64,000 bases of DNA from Lasiosphaeris hirsuta (lineage: Eukaryota; Ascomycota; Sordariomycetes; Sordariales; Lasiosphaeriaceae), in contig JAUKUA010000004.1 in the NCBI GenBank assembly GCA_030549175.1, positions 1,488,001 through 1,552,000 of the forward strand, written 5' to 3'. The notes under the pieces were generated by a model. It was not told where the DNA came from and did no database searches. It saw only the letters and a list, made by a program, of their open reading frames with translations. The translations under genes and the position numbers were made by a program. The first letter of the stretch is position 1, and each line of letters opens with the position of its first letter. Below are positions 11,861 through 23,520 of this stretch, one piece after another.

Positions 11861-13257
11861 ATGACCATCCAACTACCTGGCGATGCCCTCGCCGTCGTCG
11901 ACTGTATTCTCGTCTATAGTATTATCTGCCTGGGGACTAGTTTATTCTTGTTCTGGCTCGTGTGGGCTCACAATGAACGAACCAGCTGTAAGAAACCGAG
12001 TCGTTAGGGCTCCTAGCACCGGTGCTAATAACTCTAGATGTCACCATGATGGGCTTCTTCATGTCCCTAAGCGTTCTCGCGTCCATCATGCAACAAATTC
12101 ACACAATTGCCGAGTGGCGGGGCATCAAGACAGCACAGTATCAGAATGTGGTCGCCAACAGAGTACTACACATACAATTTTGAGTCCATGTTGGTATTGT
12201 TTTGGTAAGCTTTGCCTCTGTTGTCCTTGACTGCCGAGAACTAGCTGACACGCACAGGGCTGCCGAACTGGCACACTCTATTTATCAGGTGCAAAGTTCG
12301 AAGAGGTATCGATTCAATGCAAGTCTGGTCGGCGAAGGGTTAGCTGTAATCTTGCCTGCCATTCAGATGATCGTGCTTCGCCAAAAGTCGCTTCAGCACA
12401 GCATCTCTGGCTACATGGTGTTAGCTGATTTCGTCAGTATGTCACCTTACCATTGAGAAGTACCCTCTACCTCATACCCTAACTCACACAATACAGTGAT
12501 TCTGAGCTTTGGCGTTGGATGTATCCTCCTCCTTGCAATCCTGGGGAAATACATATACGCCCGGATCGCCCTCGTAACGTGGAATGTCCGCCATGGTCAG
12601 TCCGGGGGTGACACGGAAACAAGCGCTTCGAGGAGTAAGAGCGGCCCGGCACGCCCGAAACTTCCGCAGCAACCACGGAAGAACATATACGACAGATGGC
12701 TTGTCCTCCGCTTCACAATAGCCTTCATCGCCCTCGGGTACGTTTCCGCCCCCCTTTTCCATCCCACCCTCCAACCGACATCCCTAACCCCTTCCCCACA
12801 TAGTCTCTTCGAAGTCGTCGTCGTCACCTTCCAGCTCCACTCCTCCTATACCAATAACACGGCGAATATCCCACTACGGGCCGACCTAAGCAGGACCCGA
12901 GCCATCTCCGACTTTGCCCTCTTCGTGCCGGGCGTCACTGCCGCGCCTCTGACCTTTGTCGTGTTCGGCACGATGCGGACGATCCGCGATTACATGGCGG
13001 CCCTGTCCCTGCCAAAGCTCCTGCAGAAGTTGGAGAAGCGCATGCGACGCAAGAAGCCCTCGGTTGTGATCCCGTCGAGGGATATGCCCGGGTATCCGAG
13101 GCGGAGGCTAGATGAGGAAAACAGCCCTGGGTCCGTGAGGATGCATGACTTTGCAAAGGAGGAGGCCGGGGGGCGTATAGGGCGGTGGCAGGATGACGAT
13201 GAGTGGCCGATGCTGAAGCCGTTGTTGTTGGCACCGTTGAGGCCATATCCTACTTGA
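11861..13257 (+). pseudogene. Fungal multi-TM membrane protein gene with frameshift and internal deletion
   Basis: The protein is an ascomycete-type integral membrane protein of unknown function. Reconstructed exons are 11861-11987, 12038-12204, 12258-12436, 12497-12737 and 12804-13257. Hydrophobic segments include VVDCILVYSIICLGTSLFLF, VILPAIQMIVLR, MILSFGVGCILLLAILGKYIY and FTIAFIALGLFEVVVVTFQL. The second exon does not hold one frame. It reads YVTMMGFFMSLSV...AQYQNVVANR up to about 12160 and would meet a TGA at 12181. The continuation YYTYNFESMLVLFW, which splices correctly to AAELAHSIYQ, is in the +1 frame from 12164. Family members as I remember them have about 20-25 extra residues, including a TM segment, at this point, so a deletion of 3n+1 or 3n+2 type is inferred. 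No intron of normal length repairs it. Alternatives are a sequencing or assembly error, or an unusual isoform. Confidence 0.7.
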
Positions 13258-13578
13258 AGATTGGGGGGGGGGGTGTTTGGGGTGAGGGCGTTGGGAAGGA
13301 GGATTGTTTTTTTTTCATACCACGATACCACGTAGCACAGCTGATGTGTTTAGTAATTGATGCTTTAACGTTTTACTTTGTGTCTCCGTGAGGATAAAAC
13401 CTACTTGCAAATGGAAGTTTGTAGGTGATTCCGAACAGGTCACTGTAACGCAGCACAGGGGTTACAATGATCTCATGGCACGCACTTATTCGAATGCTTC
13501 AACCAAAGTCTTCACTAAACCGAGACCCTTGGTTCGTCGGTCCCTTCTAAATACCCCTTAGGCCAGTACCTTCACCTA

Positions 13579-15812
13579 CTACCACACCTCCTGCCACATG
13601 GACAAATTCTTCGGATCGGCCATAAACTTCTCAGCCTCCTCCCTCGTCACCACAACGTTGCTGAGAACCAGCGCATCGCACAGCGCCGCCCGAACCGAGG
13701 CTGGCATCTTGCCCGCATTGCCACATATACAAACAATCGGATGCTGTCGCATCAACTCCCCCACCTCCTTGGCATGCTTCCGAATGTGGTGCTGCACGTA
13801 GTTCTTGTTGACATCGTAGTCGTACGTAGGTTCGGGCAGGCCAAGGCCGCCGGCGGACTTCAAGCAGTTCGGCTCAGCGGAGATCACGTCGGCGAGATCA
13901 AAAGGGTCACGCGAAAAGGCCGGCACGACACGCACATTGGGGTGGCGGGCCCAGTCGTTACCGAAGTAAAAGTCGGCATCCTTGGAGCGGCAGCCGTAGA
14001 AGAGGAAGACGGGGCCAGTCCTGGAAAACCTGGCGCGGTCCTCAATCAGCGCGTGGATGGGCGCGATTCCGGTGCCGGTGGCGATGGCGATCAGGGGGCG
14101 TTTGTGTTGCGAGTTCTCGGGGCTGAGGAACTTGTCGGCAGGCTTGATACCTACACGCAGCGTTGTTCCGGGCAAGAGGTGTTTGAGGTAGCGCGAGCAG
14201 AGCCCCTGGCGTGGCTTTCGGATGATGGTCTGGAACTCGACGAGGGCGGCGAGAACCTCTACGTGGAGGGTGAGCTCGCCCCCCTTGCCCTCGAGGGACG
14301 CACCGCCGTTGCATATGCTGAAGTCGCGGCCGCGGATGGTGGGAATAAGGTTGAGCGCCCAGTTAAAAGGGATTCTGACGCAGGGGAAGTCGCGGAGCAT
14401 CTCGATGATGGTACGGCGAGGACGTGAAGTGTAGTCATAGAGATCTTGCTCATTCCCCGGTGAGGTGAGCTCCTTGAGGCGTTCCTTTTCTCTGGGGTCC
14501 TTGGTGAAGAATACGAGCTCTTTGATAAAGTGGCGCCTTGGGACTGACGTGATGTCCAGGTTATGCGTCAGCAAATCCCTCAGGGTTGTCGATGTGCCAT
14601 TTTCTTTCAAGTAGAGACCTCTAGGGCGAGTCTCGCCGGCATGGTCATGTTCGGCGCTTTCTGGCTCATGGCCAGTGAGAGGCTTGTCCGCGACATCTTG
14701 CCAGCCCATTAACTCGATTAAGGATTGAACATCCTCTGGGTAGTTTTTAGGGTACACCGTTACGCATGAGCCAGCTGCATATCTGGGAATCAGGTTGAGA
14801 GGGAACCTGACTTCTAGAGCAAGCTCGCGGACATCTTGCCAATGTCCCTGGGGAGTAGCCCGGACATTTTCCGATAGGGTTGCGAGGTAAGTACTGGGAA
14901 TCGAAATCATATCAGCAGGCGGAAGACCCCGGGTATTGTCCGTTGATTCCTCCGGCTGATTCCCGAGAATGTCTTGTTTGTCGCCTTCCTCGGTCTCTCC
15001 ACCGGGCCGTATGCTAGTTGCTAAGCGAAGGGTGTATCTGGGAGGAAGTTGAATGTCATCTGGGATGGGCGTGACCGAGTCTGGGAGCGGATAGTTGGTC
15101 AGCAAGGAAGCCCGCAACTCTTGCTGCCACGGCAGATATATGCTGTCGATACTGTTTTGAGGGGTCATGTCAGATATTTGTTGGCAACGATTATACCGCG
15201 AGAGTTTGGATCCTAGGTTAAAAGTTCTTAGGGCAAAGTCGGACTTACCCGTCATTGTGCCGCTCGTCTCCTTCCCCAGCCTTAAAGAATTCTGATGCGC
15301 CTAGCTGTAGCAGCCTTACTCGGAGCTTCCGGGCTGCCCAGTTGAACCTGGGGTTCCGAGTGTTAGCAGGGGCGGCGGAAGAAAGAGGATGTGTCTGGTA
15401 TTATACTTTTGGTATGAGCTGTTGCCGAGCCCGAATATGGAAAAGTTCAAGTTCCCAAGACAGTTGGTGTTGTTTAGTTTCTCCCGTCGCAAGTTCCGCC
15501 AGAATTTAGTGGTGTTTTTGGGCATATCCCCCTGCCCCGTGGTTGACGTGACAAATATTGCCATGGAAAAGCGCAGCAGGTCAGTCTAAGTCTGTTAGTA
15601 CTGGCGGACAAAAGATGGCCCTCGCAGCCTACCAACTTGAAGCTGTCCATTTCGTCCACCACTGTTCGGAAGTGCAGTCTCTCTGACATCTTGCCTAATT
15701 CCAGCGCAATCTCTTCGCTGTTTCCTGTCTCCGAGCCATACAGGATTACTATGCTCCTGCCATTGATCGACAGGGGCTGGGCAACCTGCCCTTCCTCGTA
15801 CGCTATGCCCAT
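13579..15812 (-). CDS. tah18: NADPH-dependent diflavin oxidoreductase Tah18
   Basis: This reductase passes electrons from NADPH through FAD and FMN to Dre2 in cytosolic iron-sulfur protein assembly. Exons are 15812-15633, 15585-15407, 15347-15249 and 15151-13579 (introns of 47, 59 and 97 nt), giving 676 residues. The flavodoxin domain starts at once with ILYGSETGNSEEIA, then TSTTGQGDMPKN and IFGLGNSSYQK. The FAD region carries the R-x-(F/Y)-S motif as RDFSICNG. The NADPH half shows ATGTGIAP, FLFYGCRSKDADFYF and CGNAGKMP, ending in LSMWQEVW, the usual aromatic C-terminus of this reductase family. The first intron has a clear TACTAAC branch point. Confidence 0.95.
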
Positions 15813-17878
15813 ACTGTCGTATCAACCAACTAGATCAGCCAAGGTTGGGTTGTTGCGTTTTCCGGTGCTACTCGCAGACAAACTCTGTGGCCAAGCTTCA
15901 GAACACCGGACAGTGTGTCCCGGTTTCCGAGGGAAATTTCGGACGACTAGTAGCTGCCTAGAAAACCATGTCCTCTATTTTCCAAGATTCCTATAGTGTA
16001 AAGATGTCGGTTTTGCAGAAGTAGTGTTGTGTGACCACCTCCGATTCAGCAATGCAAGCCCAGTTTATCGCCTCCGTTCTGTGTGGCACCGAGTATTCGC
16101 GTACGTTCGCAAAACACAGGCGGTAGGTGCGAGTATTACAGCTAGACGCAGGGTTGCGGTAGTATGTTTTATTTATCCGTATCGGTTTGTCTTTTGGCTG
16201 CCGTCGATGGAATCAGGGTTGTGGGTTAGCTGTTGGACGGTCTGGGATCGGCCCCGATCTCGGCTATCAAGCGGATCCCGGATTTGCAGTCGCTTCCATC
16301 CGGGACGGCACCTCGAAAAGGCCTGTCGGGTATGAGATCAAATACCGTTCGATGATTATGTAATGACTATTCACCGGCGCATCGAAATAAAACGCATCCC
16401 TCCTGTTGAGCGTATGGACCCAATCTGTTGTGGATAACAGTAAGACTTGGAGGGCCTACCTGCAGGGCACTTGGGGGCACATGTGTGGAGGTGCCTACTG
16501 GTACCTGTGAAACCCGGCGAGGTCAGTCAACGGCCTGCCTGCAGCTTAGGTAAGATAGCAACGGGCAGCTGGCCCCCGTTTTCACATGCCCCTTTCTCTA
16601 GCTCCAGGACCTTGGGGTACCTGTCCGTAACTGTGGGTGGGCCTTGGCGCAATTGGAGGGCTAGATCTCGCGAATGGGATGCTTCAATTCCCAAATCTTG
16701 CCCCTATAGGCCCAGGAGACAACTATGTTCGGAGGCATCCAGTTTGACTCACGGCCGAGGGCAAAGGCAGGGAGGCAACAGTTGCTCCTTTATTACTGCG
16801 CATGTCCGCGCGCATGAGCTTTTGGGAGATTGGATTCGAAAATTTCGAGGGGCAATTTTATGGCCAAGATCACTGGTGCCCTCCCCCCTGTCTGACCAAC
16901 TCCTTGTCCCATGGGAATGTCGATGTGACCCTTGGACCCCAAACGGGCGGGCGCAACCCGTTTTGCCATGAGCCGTTGTGGTGGTCAAAAGCCGCTGCCA
17001 TGTATAGTGTAACGGTGTCCCGTAGCTGTCTAGCCTAGGCATGAGGATGTAGGAAGACGTAACCTTGCGGACATCGCAATAGTCGTGAATTTCGTTGATT
17101 CCGTCACTGTGGGGTGTCTGTATGTGCACCATATCCACCATGTGTACGTACTTGTGGTACAAAAAACCCAAGGGTGAAACCCTCTCGGAGGCTGCCGAAT
17201 CGTCACCCCAAAAATACGCACAGGGCACTAACAAGGGCACCACCCGCTTGGAAGCATCTCGAAGCTAAAGGTGACTGGTCGCTCTCTGCAAGGACTCCGG
17301 CCACTAACACGGCGAGCCCAAAATGTCGTTTCTCTCTCGCCGACTCAGATGCAGACACGCAATGCACCTTCCCGGCCATGATTGGGGTGCCATTTGATAG
17401 ATGCAAGTGTTTTTGGCTTCAGCCGCAATAGCCTCATGCGGCTGATTTGCCAACCCAGAACTCGCCTCTCAGATGCAGAGGCTTTGGGCGCCGCACTTTG
17501 CACTGCTGTTTGCATCATGGTGCTTGGCTCCCTCTCACAAAGCGAGTGTCTCTCCACAGCTCAGCGCAGAGCATTTTGCTATTCCAAACCAGTATAGATG
17601 CGGTCGCCTGTTGTTGTCCCTCAATGTCCGAACACTGAACCTCAGGCAAGGGTACGCCCATGAGTCAACGGTTAGGACCCGCTCTTGCCCACGGAGCTGA
17701 GGAGTGGCCGATGCAGCTTGTGGCATCGTTGACTAGGGAATTGAGGCGGGCTACTCCTGGAGGATGCCTGGTGACTACTGCTTGTTGGAAATGGGTTGAA
17801 ACTCTAGCTCATACCACATCCCTAACATCGGGAGCTTCACCCGCAGACCAGGGTCGTCCTGGCCATACAATTATGGGA

Positions 17879-18135
17879 CTATTTACGGAATGAAGCAGGC
17901 TACTCATAACTATAACAAAGCTACCGAGGTCACTCGTGAGCATGCAAACATGCGATGGTTCATGGGATAAAGCGGGTTGTTCATAGCAGTGCTAAAGCCA
18001 TCGAGGCCATCCCCGATTGTGCAAACATGCGACGATGTACCAGATAAAAAAGTATGGCTTGCGAGAGCGCCATGGCCGTTAAGGCTGTCTCTGACCTCAA
18101 AGGCTGTCTCTGACCTCTGGCGTAGTCATAAGATG
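17879..18135. repeat. Degenerate tandem repeat, unit about 78-100 bp
   Basis: Unit A begins near 17882 (TTACGGAATGAAGCAGGCTA) and unit B near 17960 (TCATGGGATAAAGCGGGTTG). Both continue with CATA, then a CGAGG(T/C)CA block, and end in GCAAACATGCGA. A third, more diverged unit starts near 18037 (TACCAGATAAAAAAGTATGG), and the head of a fourth lies near 18138 (TACGAGATGAATTATGTTGC). Many differences between copies are A/G and C/T transitions. No terminal repeats or ORF accompany them. Confidence 0.6.
18081..18117. repeat. Short direct duplication, 18 bp twice with a 19-bp period
   Basis: AAGGCTGTCTCTGACCTC occurs at 18081-18098 and again, unchanged, at 18100-18117, inside the third unit of the larger degenerate repeat. 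Its perfect identity suggests a recent slippage duplication compared with the diverged surrounding units. Confidence 0.8.
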
Positions 18136-19210
18136 ATTTACGAGATGAATTATGTTGCTTGCGGAAATTCTTCTGCGGAAGATGTTGGCCTGCGTAAGAC
18201 GCTGGTTTCAATGAGCTGGTGAGTGTAGAGCCAGCGAACGATCGGCCTATATCGTGCCGCTGAATTGGTGATGACATTCCTGCCGTCTCATTGTCGACTG
18301 CTAGATCGCCAATGTCATGGCATTCGCTGGTGCTCGCCTGCAGAACTTTCAAGTATATAGCAATGAGTGGAGCCTTCCCTCCTCGCCCTCAAACCAAAAG
18401 ACAGCAAGAAGCACTCACATCTCGAAAGTCAGAAGCCACCGCAAGTCTCCCTACCACTGCACACCAACTGATAGCCGGCAACCGTAAATCCAGACAAACC
18501 AAGCGTCGACTTTTGTGCACGGCAGGATCGATCCTGAAGACAAGGTAGGTGGCACAGAACAGTTCGGTGGCAGTCCCCTTGCACACTAAAACCTTGTTGA
18601 TTAGAACTACGTAGCTGTCACGGCTTCCTAGCCATGAAGCCATGAATTATTATCGGTTTAATCATTTTCTTTTGTTGATCACTGCCCCCATCATTGTCTC
18701 CTCTCTCCCCTGATGTGGATGTTGCCTATAAGTCAAAAACCCGCCTAACGCCCCAAAAGACCAGCCCCAAACAGTTCTTTGGTGGAGGGCAAGCCTACCT
18801 GGCACACACACCCCTGCGCTTGATCCACTTGGGCCTGCACGCCCACTTCCCTGCACCACACAGGCCCCTGTCAAGGAGGGCGGTACGTACCTCTGCGCCG
18901 CCACGCCTTCCTCCTCGCTTAATTCCCCGAACGCCTGTAAAAAATATTTGAATTTTGAGCGCGCTCGACTCACATCCTCCCCTTCTTTCTTTTCCCCGTC
19001 AAGCATCAAAGATCGATCACAAGCCCGCTCCAACTTTCGAACCCACCCTTCAAGTCCTCTAGGGCACGTAGCTACCCTTCTAACTCCCCCTCTAGACCCA
19101 GAGTCCAATCTCGTTCTCGAACAATCCTCAATTTTCGACGAGTCAACACACGTCCAGCCACAAAACTCGCAGAACTCCATTCAGAACCCACCGACATCCT
19201 TACAGCAACC

Positions 19211-20698
19211 ATGTCTACCACCGTGGAGAAGATTACCGACGCTGCGTCCAACGCCGTCGCGGACATCACAAACGCTCTGGCCAACACTACTGTCTCTGGC
19301 AAGACCGCTGACGACAAGTCTGCCGCCAACGATGCGGTCCTTGCCAGCGCCGCCGAGGGTCGCCGTCTCTATATCGGCAACCTGGCATATGCGACAACAG
19401 AGGGGGAGTTGAAAGACTTCTTCAAGGGTTACCTTGTGTAAGTTTGCATCATCTTGGTTTACAATCCATCTCTTATTTTCGTTCGCCACCGACTATCTCG
19501 CATCACCTGTCTATCGCTGTCTTGCGAGGCTCAAGGCAGCCGCGATGCGCGTCGGAGATGTCGGATCGCGACCTCCCCATGTCTTTGCTGCCGCAGTTCA
19601 ATCGTGGCTCAGGCCAACATCGATATACCCGTCATCTTCGTGTGAATCATTGGGTATCGTAGGCCATCTGTCGGCATCATGTTCGGTTGTGGTGTGACAT
19701 TCATTGACCATTCAACCTAGTGAGTCTGTCTCAATCCCCAAGAACCCCCGTACCGATCGCCCGGTCGGATACGCCTTTGTCGACCTCTCGACACCCAGCG
19801 AGGCCGAGCGTGCTATCGCTGAGCTCTCTGGAAAGGAGATCCTTGAGCGCAAGGTCTCTGTCCAGCTTGCTCGCAAGCCCGAGGCGAACGAGAAGGCTGA
19901 GGGCGCTAATGGCGAGAGCGCTGGTTCTGAGGGCACACGCCGCCGCCAGTCCACTCGTGGTCGCGGCCGGGCAGGTCGTGCTCGCGGTGGACGTACCCGT
20001 GGTGGCCGTGGCAGCGGTGTAAGTTCAAACAGAGCCCCATAGCCGTTTCTGAACTGACAATGTCTATAGGACGAGAAGAAAGAGGAGGGATCATCTCCCG
20101 TTGAGGCTGGCGCTGATGCCCCGGCTACTGAGGTTCAGGCTCTGAAGGATATCACTAACGAGGCTGATATCACTGACCTCAACAAGGATGGCAAGCCCGG
20201 CAAGGCTGCACCCCGCCCCGCTCGGGAGCGTCGGGAGCGCGGCCCCCCGGCCGATGGTATCCCGTCGAAGATCAAGGTCATGGTTGCAAACCTGCCGTAT
20301 GACCTGACTGAGGAGAAGGTATGTTGGTCCAGTTAAGCTTTCGAGAACCGTGATAGTTAACTTCAACTCTCTTACAGCTCAAGGAGCTTTTCGAGGCCTA
20401 CGAGCCTTCATCTGCCAAGATTGCTCTCCGCCCCATTCCCCGCTTCATGATCAAGAAGCTTCAGGCTCGGGGCGAGCCTCGCAAGGGCCGTGGTTTCGGC
20501 TTCGTCACTCTGGCCTCGGAGGAGCTCCAGCTCAAGGCTGTTGCCGAGATGAATGGAAAGGAGATTGAGGGACGCGAGATTGCCGTCAAGGTCGCCATCG
20601 ACAGCCCCGACAAGACTGACGAGGAGGCTAATGCCCCCGAGGGCGAGGCTCATGCCGTCCACGCGGACGAGCAGGCTGAAGCAACTGCCACGGTTTAG
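19211..20698 (+). CDS. Two-RRM RNA-binding protein with RGG-like linker
   Basis: This is a 364-residue RNA-binding protein; the precise RNA target is not evident. Exons are 19211-19437, 19721-20018, 20070-20318 and 20378-20698, all in phase. RRM1 begins with RLYIGNLAYATTEGELKDFF (RNP2 type) and continues across intron 1 with RPVGYAFVDLSTPSEAERAI (RNP1 type). A basic Arg/Gly linker follows (STRGRGRAGRARGGRTRGGRGSG), then an acidic spacer. RRM2 has IKVMVANLPYDLTEEKLKELF and GRGFGFVTLASEELQLKAV. The C-terminus is acidic. Intron 1 is 283 nt, several times longer than the others, and interrupts RRM1; I found no clear snoRNA C/D boxes in it. The ATG at 19211 follows a long pyrimidine-rich leader. 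Confidence 0.9.
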
Positions 20699-21795
20699 AG
20701 CCTCCTTTTTTCTTTCCCCCCTCTTTTGACGAGCTACACACTCGTCATGGAGATGCAGGAGCAAACGCTAGTTTTATTCGGCAAACACACCTGTTCGTAT
20801 GTATTACTTTTGGCGCTGCATTTCCCCTGACGATTTGGCATGGATTGGAACGACTTTTCCTTATGGTATCAAGATATCTCGCGGTGGGCGTTGAACGCGA
20901 GGTTGAGCGGCGGGATAATTCTCGGCGTCCTGGATTTGCATGGGCTTTTCAACCAGAAAAAGGCACACTGCGGATAGAGGTCAGGAGCCATTATCTTGCG
21001 GTTTATGGAACCAAAATATCCCTTAATTTTCGCGCGATCCCTTTCCCCTTCACCTTGTGTAGTTGATGACAACTTTTTACCTCTTTTCACTTGCATTCTT
21101 CCGGGTGTACAATAGTCCGTCGCCGGAGATGGGGGGTCTGGGGAACAGAAAAGTTATCTCTGCAGATACAGCGCAATGAACTTCATGCCTTGAAACGTAT
21201 ACGGGCGCTTGGATCCTGAGAGTGAGTACAACATTTAGAGCGGGCTTTTGATGGAATACGTAGTCGGGGACTTCTTGGCCTGGCATATTTTTCCAGCGTA
21301 GGGTAGACAATCTTGTCGGCCAGTGAGTGATGGGAGATGATGCCAAGTGCCTCCTGGCGCAAAGGCCAAAGCCACCTAGTTATGTACCTGGCGCTGCCTA
21401 CCTAGCGCTTCAGGGGCCGCTTTCCATCACACTCCGCTGGGTGGATATTGGCGCCTAGATAACCACAAAGCCTTGGGACCCTGACAAGGATTTGCCAAAC
21501 AGCGAGTGAACCGAGTAATTCACTCGTGATTGAGTTGTTGAAAGCTAGTTTTGAATGCCTCCATTCAGCGCTCAGGTTGCGATAATCTGTCCAGTTAGAA
21601 CGCGGGCGGAAAAGGTCGCTGGTTCAAGGGGGGGTAGTTGTAGCCCCCCCGCCCGGGACCCAGCGGTTGCCCAAATTCAAATCCCCCAATTCCAACGTTG
21701 AAACGCCACGCTACCTACACAATCAACAAGCAACACAGATCGCCCGACTTCTCACTTCTCGATAGAGACGACGCAACGTCGACTCGCTGCTAGCT
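20699..21795. other. Intergenic: 3' UTR of the RRM gene and promoter/5' UTR of the Arf-GAP gene
   Basis: No coding region is supported. Directly after the RRM gene there is a pyrimidine-rich stretch. Near the Arf-GAP start, a perfect inverted repeat of seven G (21628-21634) and seven C (21644-21650) around a 9-nt spacer could form a hairpin if transcribed. Confidence 0.55.
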
Positions 21796-23121
21796 ATGGC
21801 TTCCAAAGCCATGTGGGAGGTGGATCCCGAGACAAGATCCAAGGTACGCCATCCTCGTAGTCGGTCTCGCCCCGGGGCGCATTCCGAGACTCAAAAAACC
21901 AGGGACGCATTTGCTGACCGAGAATGTGTTGGGTATGCATTGTAGCTCGCCGCGATTCAGAAGGTATCCAGCAACAACATCTGCTGCGACTGTGCCGCAC
22001 CCAACCCGCAGTGGGCGTCCCCCAAGTTCGGCATCTTCATCTGCCTCTCGTGCGCGGGTGTCCATCGCGGCCTCGGCGTCCACATCTCCTTTGTGCGCTC
22101 CATCTCCATGGACGCCTTCAAGGCGGCGGAAATCGAGCGCATGCGCCTCGGCGGCAACGAGAGCTGGCGCGCGTTCTTCGAAGGCCACGCCGACACCTGC
22201 ATGCGTGGCTTGACGTGGGATGATGCTACTATCGCTGAGCGGTACAGCGGGGAGGTAGGCGAGGAGTGGAAGGAACGGCTGAGCGCCAAGGTCGAGGGCC
22301 GTGAGTACGTCCCTGGCGAGAAACGGCCGGCCGCGCCATCTGCCAGCTCGTCTCCCGCGCCCGGCGCGACGGCACCCACGCACAGCGGGCCGAGGTCGGG
22401 GACTCCTCTAGGGGCTGACGGTGATGCCAGCCGGAGGGGGAGCCCTGCTCCTGGACTTGGAGGGGCGGGGGCGGGTAAGATCAAGGTTGACGAGAAATAC
22501 TTTGCACGGCTGGGTGCTGATAACGCGGGCCGGCCGGCGGATCTGCCGCCGAGCCAGGGTGGCAAGTATACCGGGTTCGGCAGCACCCCAGCGCCACAGC
22601 CGGTGGGTAGTGATGGCCAAGCGTTGCCAGGACTAGATGAGCTGCAGAAGGACCCAATTGCGGCACTCAGCAAGGGTTTCGGGTGGTTTACTTCAACGGT
22701 CACGAAGACGGCCAAGACAGTCAACAATGACTTTATTCAGCCGACAGCCAAGCAGGTAGGCTCACACCCCTATCTATCTGGATACCACTTGGCTCCCTTT
22801 ACTAAATCCGTTACGCAGCTGGCCGATTCCGATCTGGCAGCACAGGCGCGTGTCGCAGCAGGCCAGGTTGCAAAAACAGCACAGGCGGGAGCCAAAACCG
22901 CGTCAGAGGGAATTACCCGCTTCGTCGAGGGCCCTTCGGCGGGTGGCTACAAGCAGGTACCCTTTGACGAAAGTAGGCGGGCATTTTGGGACGACTTGGC
23001 CAACACGGCAGACCAGCGAGCACAAGCCAGCAGCTCGATAGGCACGGCAGCGATGGGCAAGGGGGGTAGTCAAGCAAGAGGGCCGGCGAAGCCTGCCAAG
23101 GATGAGTGGGATGACTGGTGA
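21796..23121 (+). CDS. gcs1: Arf GTPase-activating protein, Gcs1-like
   Basis: It stimulates GTP hydrolysis by Arf in vesicle transport at the Golgi and endosomes. Exons are 21796-21843, 21946-22755 and 22819-23121, giving 386 residues. The Arf-GAP zinc finger begins in exon 2: CCDC...CLSC (C-x2-C-x16-C-x2-C), followed by the arginine-finger context [21 protein letters not shown]. The middle is Ser/Pro/Gly-rich. A conserved amphipathic region reads [20 protein letters not shown], typical of ALPS-like membrane-curvature motifs (inference). The C-terminus KDEWDDW is acidic-aromatic. The second intron (22756-22818) is 63 nt, a multiple of three and without stops, so retention would add 21 residues. 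I treated it as spliced because it has good GT-AG ends and a CTAA-type branch point, and because the flanking residues join in the way the family shows. Confidence 0.93.
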
Positions 23122-23520
23122 AGTCGGCGTCCAAGGAGGTGAACGGGTGCTGGTCCTCGTTTTGTAGCTATGCACGACATCGGGGGGTTGTGAAAAAGGC
23201 CAGGGCTAGCGTTTAGGGGTTGTCTTTTTTGCTTCACCAATAAATATAGATAGACGGTACCATTACAACACTCGAGGCGGTGCTCATTCTTATTTGCACA
23301 TGAAACTATCGCGAGTGCTACCTTGTAGTATGTCGACTTGCTTTGCTTCTTCCTTAGCATACCAGGGTTGGGGTTGACGGGGTAAGAGGGGCCTTTGACA
23401 CAAGCCGCCGACTCTTGGCCGAGGTACCGGCACTAGCCGGGATAGCAAAGACGGCTCGTCATGCATGCGAAAGCGTCCCCTTCCTCTCTCACGGTAGCCA
23501 TTGAGTCGCAACAGCACACC

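Larger units (their letters stand above)
15813..19210. other. 3.4-kb gene-poor region with degenerate repeats
   Basis: No ORF here shows a recognisable protein family, codon pattern or splice continuity. The longest open frame (16447-16971) has the Arg/Cys/Trp-rich composition of random translation. The stretch carries the degenerate tandem repeats described separately at 17879-18135. The last 250 bp, pyrimidine-rich with many TCTC and CCCC tracts, look like the promoter and 5' UTR of the downstream RRM protein gene. Confidence 0.6.

Noticed and set aside
16447..16971. 174-codon ORF in the gene-poor region
   Set aside because: Random-like composition (Arg, Cys, Trp, Pro), no domain, no typical fungal splice partners.
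21600..21650. tRNA-like string GGTCGCTGGTTCAA
   Set aside because: It resembles a T-arm piece, but there is no matching acceptor, D or anticodon arm around it.
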